Shown in pieces: positions 38,271 through 51,852 of a stretch of 64,000 bases of DNA. The stretch spans positions 16,527,390 through 16,591,389 of the forward strand of contig CM038911.1 in the NCBI GenBank assembly GCA_021904315.1, read 5' to 3'. The first letter of the stretch is position 1. Every line of letters starts with the position of its first letter. Source of the DNA: Sphagnum magellanicum. Lineage: Eukaryota; Streptophyta; Sphagnopsida; Sphagnales; Sphagnaceae. The notes beneath the pieces were generated by a model that made no database searches, was not told the origin of the DNA, and saw only the letters and a program-made list of their open reading frames with translations. A program made the translations under genes and the position numbers.

Positions 38271-40329
38271 AAAAGATATGTGTTTTCTTTTCATGGAGAT
38301 ATATGAAGTATACACCATTCAATGTGAATATATCTTATGCATTTTCATTTTTTTTACTTATCTAATAAATGAACATGTGTTATCATTTTGTGCATGTTTT
38401 CTTTGGAAATATTTTCAACAAATTATGTGTCATTACACACTTATGAACGCAACCCACATCACACATATTATGCCATTGTTTAAAAGCATGGAGTAGTTGG
38501 ACGTTGAAAAAAGAAAAAAACACATTGTTGTTTTTTAATTAAAGGATTGAATGCTACATGAATGCCCATCACAAAAGAAAAACACACAAAGAGTAATGAT
38601 ATGGAATGCTAAACAAACCACTATTGACATCAAATTAAATACACCAACAATTTATGCACTTGGACCTCCACCTTGTGCCTTTAAACATGCAAGCTCCACT
38701 TGCAATTATAAATTGTGGTTCTCAACTTCCTTCATACAAATAACCAATTTTTCATGTTGCATTTTCATTGAGAAGTCAAGCTTTCAACTTTGGAGTTAAA
38801 AAAGTTTTATGTTGCCAATCATTTCTCAAATCTAACTTCTTTTCACCAATAACATGATTATCTTTGGCAACATTGATGAATGTTTTAATAAATGCAACAT
38901 GTCTTTAATTTTTTCCTTGATGATCCTTGGGCATTGCCTCATTTACCTATTTGTGGGGTTTATTTTCTTGAATTGTTGCAATTAGATGTGGTTTGTGTGC
39001 ACACAACAATGGGGTTTATGGGTGACAAACCTTCTCCTTCATGATTAATACCATCTTCATTGAAGTCAAGAGCATCCTTCTCATTCTCAAATGAATCATC
39101 CCACTATTCAAATACAAAATCACTTGCAACTTGTGTGTGTGTTTGTGCATGACTAAAGAATCCAAAAAAAAAGTCTTTTGCATCCACTCCATCCATTGAA
39201 TCACCCACAAATGGAGGGTTTGCCAATGTTTTATCCCCCATTAAAGGATCAATCTTGTCAAAAGAGGGACATAACATAAGTACCTTATTTCTAATGGAAT
39301 TAATACCCATCTTTTAGTCAATGGTGTCTAATCTTTCACCTGTGGTCCACAAGAAGTCAATCGCATCACGATTTTGTTTCTCTAAATGTGTAGTCTTATT
39401 TTTAACTTGATTAAAAGTGTGCTGGACTTCTTTTGTTCCTCAAACAAACACAATGGATTTGAAAATGTCTTTTTTTTTCTTCCCATTTGGCTTGGTGCAT
39501 CCATTCTCTTTCTTCTTTTCAACATTTTGCCATTAATCAAAATTATTGGGTGTCTCAAAGCAATGAAAAAGGAGGCTCATTAACCATTTGTCCCACTTTG
39601 TGCACAACACAACCCGTGCATCTTCTATGGTAGTTTCACCAAGCAATGAAGCTTCAGAGGGGATTAACTTTTGCAACTTTTGCTTTCCAAGAAGACCATG
39701 CATGGGCTTTATTTTGTTTCAAATCCTAGTTCCATCCGTGATTTTTACAAGAAGGTGTTAGTCATGCATTTCACAATGATCAAAATGACCTTGTAAGCAT
39801 TACTAAAATTGTTGGACACACAATTGTGTGGTTATAAAAAAAAAGTGTTTAATGTTGCATTTGTAAAACACTTTTCTCAATTCCAATGCAATTTGTTGAC
39901 CTTGATGCATAAAACATAGAAACACATTTTCATTTCAAAATGCAACAAATAGTTGGACTATTGCACAAAAATACAATTGCACAAAACTTCCTTGAAAATC
40001 AATGGGTGATCACTCACATTGTGTGAAATTTTCAAAAGAGATCAAAACTATAAGGGATGTTGAAAATGTAAGCTCCCAAGAGGCCTATTGATTTGTATTT
40101 AACAAATAATGTGTTCCCACCTTTTATGCTTTCAACCCTTATTTGTGATTTGGGGGAAGCAAAAGGGAAATTGTTCTTACTAGTTATTTCCAAGTTGACT
40201 TTAACAAGTTGTGCTTGCAATGTGTGCTTTTGTTACTTTCCAAAGAGGGTTTTGAAAAGTTGCACTTTGAAACATTGTGTTTGTGGTGTAACAAAAAGTT
40301 GTGTTTGCAAAAAAAAATTCCATATGTTT

Positions 40330-41560
40330 ACTATTTATTGTTTACAATTTTACATCCATTTGGGACCAGAGAGTCCATTAGACGAAAGGTAGATCATGGA
40401 GGACAGATTGTCCTCTGGTATTGGCAACATGCCACAAACTTGGCCAAGGCAACTATGTTCGTAGTCTGCATGAGCCCAGCAAGAGTGCTCGTGTGGGTGA
40501 GGGGTAGGGCCGAACAAAAGCGTTCCCTGACTTTCTATGTATTTGGATAGACAAGGAGCAAGTGCTTTTCATCCCTTACTTTTCCCAAGTCGCAGCCTCG
40601 ACAAAGCCTCTCTGCGTATGGCACGCCCTTCCACACACCTAACACTACCTCAAGCTACATGTTGTCACATCAAAACTAAGCTAGAGCTTTCCGTAGCTGA
40701 ACACAGCTGATGTCACACAAGTAGATTTCGTTCTCGTACAACATACCTTTGAAGTTCAAATATCTTGTTTGCACATTGGTCCTGATCTCACGATTGGTAA
40801 AGAGCTTTTCAATGAAAGCTAATCGCATATTATCTTTCACCCTTTTTACACTCAACATTGTGTGGGGAAAACCTAGAAAGGGTGGGGCCCCAGCCTCCTG
40901 GTTGATCGGGCGTCCCGTCATAGATCTAACACCAACCAACTGCACTAGTTGTAACGCAGCCAAGTTAGCCATTTGAGCTCCCACTCGTACATTGTACGCG
41001 TTGCACCAAAGTACTTAGCTCTTTGCCCAACCTTCCACCCCTACTAGACGGGTCGGATGTATGTGCGTTGTCCCAGAAACTGTTCCCAGTTGCGGTTGAA
41101 CAATCTTCGCTTGAAGTGCATGGGTCGTTGCAAGCTGAAGTGTTGTTTCCAGCAACAGTTGAACTAGAGGCAAAAAACCTGCCACCTCTTGGGGTTAATT
41201 CTTGAGTAACCATTTTTTCATGGATCCAGCCCAACATTTCTTCCCCACATCAAGCATAACGAACTGGGCTTCCCATGCCTTTCCCAAGATGCGATCTTTA
41301 GTGACCATGCTCACACGATTATAGTACAACAACGCTTGTCCCCATGCAAAGTGTTCAAAAGGGGTATTTGCCAAATTCTACCAGCATGATGGACGTGCTG
41401 GTTGTTTTTTGCACCCCGAGCAAGGACTTGAAAAACCCTAGGTACACTACTTGAATAGCCTATATTTTCTTGGAGTCCACCCAAACCTCACAGGCATAGC
41501 TTACTGTGGAACGCATCAACGTGTTGAAGACGTCACAACATAAGTCAAATTGTTGGCATA
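40330..41560 (-). pseudogene. LINE (non-LTR retrotransposon) 3' remnant, left arm
   Basis: Minus-strand frames match the end of a LINE ORF2 downstream of the reverse-transcriptase core: a YACEVWVDS segment, FLKSLLGVQKTTSTF, then KDRILGKA, a Ser/Thr-rich linker, and a CCHC-like zinc segment near the end. 5' truncated and interrupted by stops and frame changes. It is the mirror copy of 52880-54110. Confidence 0.6.
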
Positions 41561-41798
41561 TTGATTCATGTCCAAATCACTAATACTTCTTGTTTGCAAA
41601 AATAGGGTGATATGGAATAAGGATCATACAATAATTTTCTCATGTACATGCAAATAATCGTAACAATTGTTGCATCATTTTTCCAAGTTCACTGAAGATA
41701 TGCAAATGAAAGGCTTGCTTTATGGATGCAAGGTTCCAAAAGATTAAGACAAATTCCACTTGATAATGTGACCAAGGATATAGGGGCATTAACAAAAT

Positions 41799-41920
41799 GA
41801 AGAATCTTGATTTTGAATTCTCTTGGCTCCTACCTCAACCTTGAGCAAACTCCTCATGGAAGAATCTTGATTTTGAATTCTTTTGGCTCCTACCTCGACC
41901 TTGAGCAAACACCTCATTAA
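41799..41920. repeat. 60 bp direct duplication near the inner end of the left arm
   Basis: A 60 bp unit starting GAAGAATCTTGATTTTGAAT at 41799 is repeated at 41859 with a few differences. The same doubled unit is present in the right arm (about 52512-52633), so it existed before the arms were copied. Just beyond it lies an AAAT tetranucleotide run (about 41965-41987). Confidence 0.75.
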
Positions 41921-42000
41921 TGCCACCATTCAATGGCCTTAACCTCACACATAAAGAATTAGGCAAAATAAATAAATAAATAAATACAATTTATAGCAGC

Positions 42001-45000
42001 GAAATTCATTTGATGCAATTTTAAGTTTTGGTTTTAATTTAAAATGTTTGAAAATGTACACCTATTGTGTCAAATGGAGTCAACTTTGCACGTGACTATC
42101 AAAAGGACTCACAAAATAAAAGAATTTTCATTGAAAAAAATATGGATAATAAGAACATATTAGCCACATTCAAAAAACATTTATAATTTTAAAAATGTGG
42201 AATTCTAAAACTTTAAAAATTGAAAGAATTTTTCAAAATTGCTTCAAACTTTTAGAGCTTCAAGAGTCCTTTACCACATATAAATGGGTTTTAATGTACA
42301 TGATGTATTAAGAAAAGTTATAACTTAAAATATAATAAAACTAAAGAATGTGAAAATTTAATTTTTGGTGATGACTTAAATTTTGATCATTTTTCAAGAT
42401 GAAACATTGAATATGTAAGGAATTTGCACATTTTTTAAAATTCATATTTATTCAATAATGATTGACAAAAAAATGTGATGCATTAAGGAAAATTTAAATA
42501 TTTTTTAGAACAAATTAAAAATAATTTCATTCAAAAATTCATTTGCATGTAAAAATTATTTTTGGGAAAAACATTTGTAGTCATTTTTCAAAGTAATCCT
42601 TTTGGCTCTTAAATTATAGGCTTTGACCCTTTTCTAAATATTTTCAAATTACATGTGTGAGATATTGATTGATTCACATGTTTTGTATATTCAAATATTT
42701 ATGTTGATGTATTAGATTTAATTTATCACCAAATCTGATTAAAACACATGGCATTTGTTAATTGGCTAATTGATGCCATGTGTTCTCACTTAATTGACCA
42801 AAATACTTTCCATCCATTGGAAAATTCATGTGGGATATTATGAATAACTTAAAAAATTCCATGTGTCAAACATCGATTGGACGTGCATATTTTGATTTAA
42901 ATAAATTTATTGATATCATTCATTTAAATCAAATTCAAGTTTAGACACATGGCAACCCATAATTTCTTTTTTAGGGGTTTCACATGTATACATTTGATGA
43001 AATTACACATGGCATCACACCAATAGCATAATTGGAATAATAATAATAATATAACCCCCCATCCAATGGTTTAAATTCAATTGATGCTTGTCATGACTAC
43101 AACTATTGCCCTAGATGTCTATAGTCATTGCCTCAAAGCACTACAATCATGTGTCATAAACTATTGTAAAGTCATGGTTGGTCATGGTATGGCATTTGCA
43201 ATTATGACCATGCTTGTGATTGGTGGCAACGAGTGACAAGTCCTTATCAACTATGCAATCATCTAGTCATCTATTTTCATATTACTACATATCTAGTCAT
43301 GGATTTAGTCATAAAATGACATTTTTGGCATAGTGAATGTTACATATTTTCTAAGGTCTTAATTAATAGTAAAATTTGGTTTCCAATTTAAAAATGTTAT
43401 CACTTGGTGAATTAATAATGGGCTTTTGAAATGATGACGTCACATTTGTTGTCATAGACATGAAAACTATCAAAACAAAATGATTTTAAAGGACACAAAT
43501 AGACCATGACAAAGACAAACCTAATTTTAAATCCAAACACATAAGACAAAAAATCAAAAACAAGAACACAAAATGTGCAAGATGTAGGTTCAAATAAAAA
43601 TTTATTATAAAAGTATGGAAAAAAAAACAACTTTATGATGCAAAATCATACTTTAGCTTAATGTTGAATAAATTAAAAGTAATGTGAGGGGAACTACCTT
43701 TATTTACACACTATTTAGCATTGGGGACCTTGCCCAAGGAAAAATATTTCAAAATATTTCATGGAATATTTGTGGGCAAGTTTTTAATTGTATTATGAAT
43801 GTACAATTGATGAAAAGATGAAAAAAAAACACATGAATAAACTTTAGCCATGATGATGTTGAAGATGTCATTTATGATAGTCATGTATATAAATTTTAAA
43901 ATATGAACTCCAAAAATATGACATAGTTGTGTCAAAATTAAAATTAAAAAATAAGCTACCATCAAATGAGTAGCTTAAGAGTAAAATGCATTGAAACTTT
44001 CACAATATAAGAAATTTTGAATTTTGAATTTTACTATGAACCTCATTTTGTCATTTTGTATCATTGATAATCCATTTCACATGAGTTTTATAACCAATCA
44101 CATGTCTAGCTTGCTTTTCGTTTAATTACCTTATCAATTTTAAAATCCCATTTTCATTTAACAATCATTTAGAGGGGATCAAAATTTTGGACATCCCAAT
44201 AGGATTTTCTTCATTCATTTCATCTTTCACTCACAATTATATGTTAGAAAACATTAAACATGTAAATTTGCTTTGTTGGACTAGTGCTATTCAAATAACC
44301 CATGAGATTCTAATTGTTTGCTCAACAATTTTCATACTTCCTTTAGTGCACTTCATCTTTAAATTTCTTGTTTCACTTATCATCATTTGACCTTTTCTTG
44401 GCTCAAGTTTTCTAGCATCTTGTAAGCAAAGGGTCTTTTGATGATACCCTTTAGGGGCATTAGCTTATTGCAAACTTTCTTTCCCCATGTTGGCCTCACC
44501 TTTTCCTTGAGGTTTTTGTTGAATCAATGCATTTTCCTTTTCAAGGCCTTGTTCCATGTAAACAATGATGATTTCCTTTTTGTAGTTTGTGATATTTTGT
44601 GAATTTGAATTTGAACATGCCTTCCTTTTTTGAGAACTCATGCATAAGCAATTTCAACGCTTATAAATTTCATCTCAAAACATGTGCATCAACATATCCT
44701 TTTCAACATTATTTTTGAAGAGGCATATTGAAGTTCATCAAATTCACCTCCTTTCATGTTCATGCCTTGGAGCACAAACATGGTTCACAACCCAATTGGT
44801 CATCCCCATATTTTTGTTTTGTCACTAGCAATATTTTGCATTGTCATTCAAATTGAGCTAAGATTCCCCATCTATCAATTAGAATCCTTCTTGTGTGTGT
44901 GCACAAAGCCATTGACTCACTAGACATCCATTTTTTGAGGTGCATGGACACATGATGCAATGTGAAATACCAATGCATTCATTGTTTGGAAACTAAACTT

Positions 45001-47835
45001 CCAAATGGTATGTGAACAACTCCATATGTTTTTTCCATTTCTACAACATACATTTCATCAACATGTTCATAGAGCCTTTTCCAAAAACAATGTTTGTATT
45101 TAGCTGACATCAAAATTGCACATCCCACACATGTCAACCTTTTTCCTTGGACAAATTCCATAGCAAGGTTCATAATGTTAAAAACAACACAAATAAAAGA
45201 AAGGAAGTATAAAGACCAACACCTAAAGAATTTATCATCTTTTTAACAATATTTTTTTGGTTATTTACACAAACAATATATATATTTACATCTTTGTGCC
45301 AACAACATATGGGGATGAAAGGTTCAAAATGTTTTTTTCTTTCAATCCTAACCACCTTCCTTAGACAACAAGTTTCACTTACAAAAGATGTAAGCCACTT
45401 CCAACTCAAGCCATGTCTTGGTAATGGGGTCGACCACATCCCACCTCTCACCACTCATGGACTCCCCACCCATCGTTATCTTCAACCTACTTGTAGTCAG
45501 AGATATATGAAAAATTATGACTTCAATATCCATTTTGGCTAGCTAAGATGGTTTTCACCTATCCCATTGGCTCTTTTGATTATGTTTAGACTCATTGGGT
45601 GACATAACACAATGGACAATGGATAAATGCCTTAAAAGCTTTAAAGTTATTTTTGTTATTTTATTGTCCATCTAAAGGTAATGTATCTCCATTGGATGAT
45701 ATGTGAACTATGAAAGTTAAAAGTGCAACTAATGGGGGAAAAAGAACCCCACACTTTTCAATTTTTAAAAATGTCCAACATTCTCAAATTGTTCCAACAT
45801 ACTTGCCAATCCTTATCTCATTGCAACAAGAAGTAGTTTGCTCCACATCGTCAACTTTTCATCTTTGGGACAAGTTCATGTCGCCTTCCACACCTTCACC
45901 ATTTCATCTTTAGTGCGAATACAAATGACATGCTAGTGTAAGAATTATGGGAATCCCCCACCTCCACCACTTGTATGATTATAAGACTTGGCCATGGGCA
46001 AATTATACATTATCACATGTGCACACTAGGTCTTTGTGTGACAAGCATTGGGCATGTTCAAAAACCTTTACCTACATTCCAATCCATGTGCAAGGTTGTG
46101 CACCATTGGTTAGTACTTCTGAAACTACAAGGACTTGGAAGTTTGTTCATTGGTATAAAGCTACTAAAGACCTGAATTGGAGGGAGTGAGTCTAGAGGTT
46201 AACCATTAAGGAATCTATTGAAGTGAACTGGCTGTCAAAATGTTTAGCTTCAATTTTTCATCTAGCTAAAGATTTGGCTCAACAAATCCAACTAACTCCA
46301 ATTACAATATGCACAACCATGCACACCGTAGGATCCAAAGACACACTTGAATTAAACGATTGATATTGTCCCTACTTTGCACCTACCTATTCATGTCACA
46401 CCCAAAAAAGTTACAAACATTTCCTTCTAAATTCACTTACAATAAATAAATGCCCAAGGTTCATAAATGTCAAAATGGACATGGAGTACGAGGTCATTAT
46501 TTTCCATGTTTCCCTTTCAACAAAAGAACATGTTCATGACGTCTAAAAGTCCTTGATGAAGCTTCATTCAAAACATGAAAGTTTCTTGATGTTGGATAAC
46601 ATATGTGTTGCAAAAAACAAACAATAATAGTTTCCAATTTTGCATGATAGTATCATGTTTCTACCTTTGCTTCTAGGTTTGTTAGCAATCCAATTCCTAT
46701 GCTGCTGAAATCATTGATTTAAAGACATAAAAACAAGGGTAAGGGATGTTTTGTGCCTTAGTCAGTGTTGCCATACATATGAACCTGGAAAAGTTGCTGA
46801 ACCTGCAAGCATAATACATTACGTCAAAACCTCTTAAGCTAGTTTATTCAGGATAGCATGATGTGCCCAGGCATGTGTTTCAAGAGTCTCCACATGCAAA
46901 GATAGGGCTCAACAGAATCTGGGCTATTATACTTGAGGGCATCGTGCAATAGGCCTGAAAGATTGCAATAGATCTTATGTGCAAGAACCATAGCAATCCC
47001 TAGACATTTTGAAAGTTGCAACCTCTTCTATTGATTATAGGATTGAAACTGCAAGTTGAACTGTGTTGGCTTGGCTAAGTTGAAAATGTCAGTTGCAGGG
47101 CTGAAACTGATATAATACACAATTAGAAAGTGTCCCAAAAGTATGATCCATTCATACAAAAGCTTCCAAACTCACAGAGCTCAAAAGAAGGTTCACCAAA
47201 ATATGGAATAGAACTCTGGGATGTTAAATAGTGAGTATTGGAAACAAAAAGTTCATCGAGACAATCTGATCTGTCCTTACCCTGGACACAGGTTGTATGC
47301 AGTTTGCTATGAGGCACATGATGTGGTCAAAAAGTGGCTGCCATTCCTTCAACAAGCTCCACTAAGTCACGTATGCTGCATCATAGCCACATCATCCCCA
47401 CCCATACACTCCTCATGAGGGTTTTACATCTACAGCATCAACTCCTTGCAGCAAACCTTGCAGTCCTGCACACTAGGCAGGATTATGAACTGATGTCATA
47501 TACAAAAACATGAAAGAGGATGGTCATCAATGAATCAGGAACGTAGAATTCACCAATCAGGTGCTACAAAGTCACCAGTCTGGGGCTATGGAGCAAGACA
47601 ACACCAGTGAAAGACTGCCATTTACATCGACCATCCTATTGATGATTCAAAATCCAACTTCAATGAACTGGCTGAAGAGTTGCAAGTCATAACAATGACA
47701 AGAAGCAATGTTTACTGCATAACCATGAACAGCTGGCCCATCATCCATGATTGAAACTAAGAAGAAACATAACCCTTCTGGAAGATGAAAACACTAATTG
47801 TTGTGATAAGCATTCCAGGCATGGGAGGCTACTTA
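42001..47835. other. Left part of the spacer between the arms
   Basis: 42001-46680 is AT-rich without recognised genes; the open frames are short. From about 46690 the sequence becomes less AT-rich and resembles the introns of the adjacent HAD gene, so its 3' end (last exon or untranslated region) may reach into 46690-47835. Confidence 0.45.
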
Positions 47836-50800
47836 TTACCTGACAGACCCCAAGTCAGGATAAACTGCTTTAGCAGCTCCAAAATCCTGGACAAACACCA
47901 GTCATACCTTCAGTAAAGTGATTCATTCATGAAACAGAAGCATTCCAGTACTGACATCCACATGAAGTTTTAAAACACAGGACATATCAGTAATATACAG
48001 CCAAATGTGATGGTGGCAGGTGGATAGCTGTACCTGTTTGCTTGTGGAAGATGTGTAGGAGATTATGCAAGACATGCCTGCCCCACATGCAGCCTGAAGC
48101 AAAAATCTACCATTAGAGTAGAATAAATATCTGAATTTTGAATTTCTCTAGAAAAACTCCACATTGCATCACAGGTAAAGAACAAAGACTCTGAATAGAA
48201 CAAAAATTACTGGACCAAAAGACCCCTAAAGCAATGTGCATCTTGATATCATGCTCCCATGCCTTGATGTCCTAATAAACTCCCCAGGTTATGGTGCTTG
48301 AAGTAATCACTGGCTCATTCCCTAACCAAGTTCCTGCTGTAATGTCAAAGAGATTGCAGAGACAACTGCAACATAACACTTTTGAGGGTAACCAGTGAGG
48401 TAGGTCCAGAAAAACTAAAATTAGTGTAACAAAAATGACCAATCATAACATGAACAATGGATATGTGATCCACCTGCAATCCAATTACACTGTCTTCCAC
48501 TACCAAACAGTTTCCTGGTGCCACTCCTAGCACCTGCCAAGTTCATAATTCCAAGTTCCAACATGTTGAACATTTGAATTTCAACCTCTGAAGGCAAAAC
48601 TGCTGGTTGTACTACTTGACCTTCCATTTGTGATGAGTGGGACCAAACTTGCTGTGACAACTAGATCCCTTTCCAGATGCAGTCCCTCAACATCCCTTGC
48701 CCTGTACAATTTCCAACTGCATGTTTACTTGACTGCATCTGCACCTCATTATCTTTCAGAGGGGTCTTGAATGCAACTTCATTTGTTACCAAACAGGCAG
48801 ATGCACACACCTCTGCAGCTCTTCTATAGATGGATGGATCAGGCTTCTTCTTGTCTACATCATCACCTGCCATTGACTTGACCGAATGAAACCAGATATG
48901 CAGTTAGATGAGAGGATGAAGCACATGTCATCCTTGATAAACACTTAGCATGCAATTTCTTGTAGCTTGAATTAACTGTACAAAAAGCACCTTTCTTCCT
49001 CCTCTTGCAACAGTATTATTCACATTTCTCAACAAAATTGAGTCAGGCAACACTAACAGAAGATGACTTTGGCTTGCACAGCCCACATACACTAAGAGAA
49101 TGTTGTACTCATTGCTTAAAGAGACAGTTGCTTGGGTGGATCAGAAGAGAACCTGCCAGAAAGCAGTCCAGGGCTTCAAACCGCTCCTGCAGTTCATAAC
49201 ACCCAAATCAAACACACACTCAACTATCCTTCACAGGCCTCTCTCCAGGTGTTACTTACATGCGAAGATCAGAAAAAAAAAAAGTTATCCTTGTACTACT
49301 GGGAGAAACTTCACTGTATTGCAGTACCTTTCCCAGGAGATTGGTGAGACAGAAAATTACTGAACTTTTTGTTGCAGCTGAGCACACTGATATCTTAAGC
49401 CCCTGCATATGAAGGAAGATTTCCATTATTTTCTTTGTACCTCCAGGTTCACAGAAATACATGTGCACACTGTCAGATATTTTCAGATCTACTGGTAGAT
49501 GTCCACATGTTATAGGAAGGGTTGGTCAAAACTTCAATGTAGCTATGTCCTAATGCATCATAAGTAAGAGGTTTGCACTCAAGTGAGGACAGCCTGTATG
49601 CCTAATCTACAAACTTACTAGGTCTGAGAAGAAGAATGAGAAGACCCCACAACTGGGAAAGAGAACATATTCACTTCAAAAATAATTGAAAAGTCATTGA
49701 ATTATAGACTTCACCAGCACTCGAGCCTCATCCATAAGCCGCAATACTCCTGGTCTTGGTTCAACCTACAAGAAGTAAACAGAAAATTATTGATTACAAG
49801 CTTTATTCCTGCATTCCACACACAAGTGTTACTAGTTTCACTCCTTCAGAACTTGAACAAAGAATGAATGCATCTTCCCTGTGACTAGACAAAAAATTGC
49901 ATTGCTGTCAACTTCTGCAGAATGATTTGTTCATAGATTTTCATCCACAAGATGCAAGCCCTGGTTAACTTGGGACCTTGTTAAAGCTACAGAGTTGGAT
50001 GCACGTGAGGAACAAGAGAGGAGCTGCTCACAGCCCCAGAGCGTATAATGTCCTTGTACTTGTCAGTTTTCCAATCCTGCACACATAAATTGCACCATGC
50101 CAAAATAGGGAATGAATTTATCACATGTCTGAGGCAAGCATACCCCTCATCATGATGACCAGCTTCATGATAACTCAACATTTCTTCAAGCATTTCTTCA
50201 GCATAGAGTTCTGAGGTTGAATAACCAGCATGAATGTTTTGTACTGGTATGAAATGGATGCAGCTTGTTGTTTCACTCTCTGGTCTTTAAGGAACAGTCT
50301 TCATGTGGGTGGATAAATAGAAATTACCCTGTTCTTCCCAAATGCAAGAAGATGTTGCTAATCAAGTTAGCATATTTCAGAGCTACTTGGTAGTTGAAAA
50401 TCTTCCTTCATATGCAGGTAGCACCCATTTGACTATTTTCCTTCATATTGCACTTTGAGCTATGTACACCATATGAACCAGATACTGGTTTGAGGCCCCT
50501 GGGTTTTAGTGCCATGGGGAGTAATTATCCTTTCCTCCCCCTGAAAGACACAGAAAAAAAATGCAAAAGTTCCCCTGGCACAAAGAGGAATTCAGAAGTT
50601 TTTGCACCTGAATTGTGTCAATCACAGTTGCCTGATCCTGCTCACCCACTGGTGGCTTGGAAGAGATGGTGGAAGTTGGCCATCCATTCTTGTTGAAGTA
50701 CCTGCAAGGTACAATTCATTAAGCTCTAACAACACCTGTCTGCTGCTGATTGCCTTCAACTGCACGACTCGTTTAAAAGTGCAGCAGCTCACTTGGTAGA

Positions 50801-51812
50801 GAGTGAATTCCAAAGAAAGTGATTGTGTTGGCTAACGTATCGGCATCTACACCATTTGCATATTTTGAGACAACATCAGATTGCAGTTCAGGGAAGCGAA
50901 CAAGAGGAGAATTATCATTGACCAACATCACATTTGAACTTTGCAGTGTTACCTTGTTCCGTGTCTTTACAGCAACTGCAAATTCAGAAACAAAGTTGGG
51001 CAGTGATGACGGTCTGAATGCATCTGAAATAGTTCGCGCAAAACTAAAATCGGAAGGGGAGATTGCGTCAAGAGTAGGACAAGGAGGAACACAAAGCCGG
51101 CAAGAAAACGTCCACACAAGTTTGCGTGCAGGTGAAGGCGTAGAGCGGACTTAGCAAGTGACTCGGAAATTGCAGCTCTGACTCAGTGTGCAACAGAGGC
51201 TCCGATGACGGACACATTCCAAACCAGGAGACATTTTCACTGAGAAGTGGAGAAAGAAGAAGAAGGGAAAAGATGGAAGCAAATGTACCAGCGCATTTTC
51301 GGTTTGCCGCCTCCGATCTGGTTCTGCAACTCGTCATAAAACTCCGACGTCCACACCAGGGGCTCCGGGGACTGAGGACAACAAACATTGAAGTGGTGGA
51401 AAGCGGCATTGTAAGCACGCCGATGCAAGTCCTCCGATTCCAGTATCACACCATCACAATCAAACACCAACGCTTCCAACGCATCTCTACACTTGACAAT
51501 TGATCCAATAGATCCAGTACAACCGCCACCGCTGCTGCAACTCCTCCTGCTCCTGCTCCTACTCCTCCGCCAAATTGCATTGCCGCATGTACTCGCAAAT
51601 TGGGAACCGCAGTAAGACCCGCTACTTCCAAACGACAAGCACAATTGCAGAGCAGGAGAAGAAGATGGAGGAGTCCGAGGAGAAGAAAACACTGAGATGG
51701 AGTTGAATTTCAACAGATGCATGGATGGAGAGGAACAGGCCACTACTTGGTTCCGTCCTAGTAGTGTAGAACACCACGAAGACGAGGAGGAGGAGGGGGC
51801 GATTATCGCCAT
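47836..51812 (-). CDS. Plastid HAD-superfamily hydrolase, CbbY-like (At4g39970-type), ten exons
   Basis: Exons in order on the minus strand: 51812-51289, 50701-50608, 50076-50032, 49765-49715, 49402-49328, 49186-49153, 48866-48811, 48533-48474, 48093-48034, 47886-47840. All borders are GT-AG and all phases agree, giving about 349 residues that align end to end with Arabidopsis At4g39970 as I recall it. The start is ATG 51812 (MAIIAPSSSSS). The first 100 or so residues are rich in Ser and Arg, as in a chloroplast transit peptide. HAD motifs: FDCDGVI with nucleophile Asp117 and acid Asp119; VCSAATKSS with Ser246; Lys282 in KKKPDPSIY; VVEDSVIGLQ with Glu306 and Asp307. These proteins are predicted phosphatases acting on small phosphorylated substrates; the exact substrate is unknown to me. 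The model ends ...YPDLGSVR with TAA directly across the exon 10 donor. About ten residues of the usual C-terminus are missing and may lie in an unresolved last exon. The gene sits alone in the spacer of the giant inverted repeat. Confidence 0.85.
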
Positions 51813-51852
51813 GGCCAAAGCAGCGATCAGCGAGCTCAACGTGATGAGCAAG

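Larger units (their letters stand above)
30502..42000 (+). repeat. Left arm of a giant inverted repeat (outer end open)
   Basis: Read on the opposite strand, this segment matches 52432-64000 throughout. Paired positions add up to 94432 at the inner end (42000/52432), about 94433-94440 from 41237 to 36938, 94495 at 31578 and 94502 at 30502. Net length difference is therefore about 70 bp over 11.5 kb. Matching open frames differ by about one residue in 80 in the middle and more near the LINE part, so identity is roughly 90-97%. The inner border is sharp: matching stops after TTTATAGCAGC at 42000. Inside are a PIF/Harbinger transposase remnant and a LINE 3' remnant; the remainder (30502-37400) is AT-rich without a recognised gene. 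Confidence 0.9.

Noticed and set aside
45170-46250. Open frames of 80-94 codons in the spacer
   Set aside because: No motifs, biased AT-rich composition, overlapping frames on both strands and no splice-consistent extension.
47437-47465. Eleventh HAD exon after CAG at 47466
   Set aside because: The family-like reading is one base out of phase; the in-phase reading ends within ten codons without similarity.
48262-48345. Alternative HAD exon with a PVITSST-like segment
   Set aside because: It resembles the family only briefly and meets a stop in the required phase. The exon at 48093-48034 matches over all 20 residues with correct borders.
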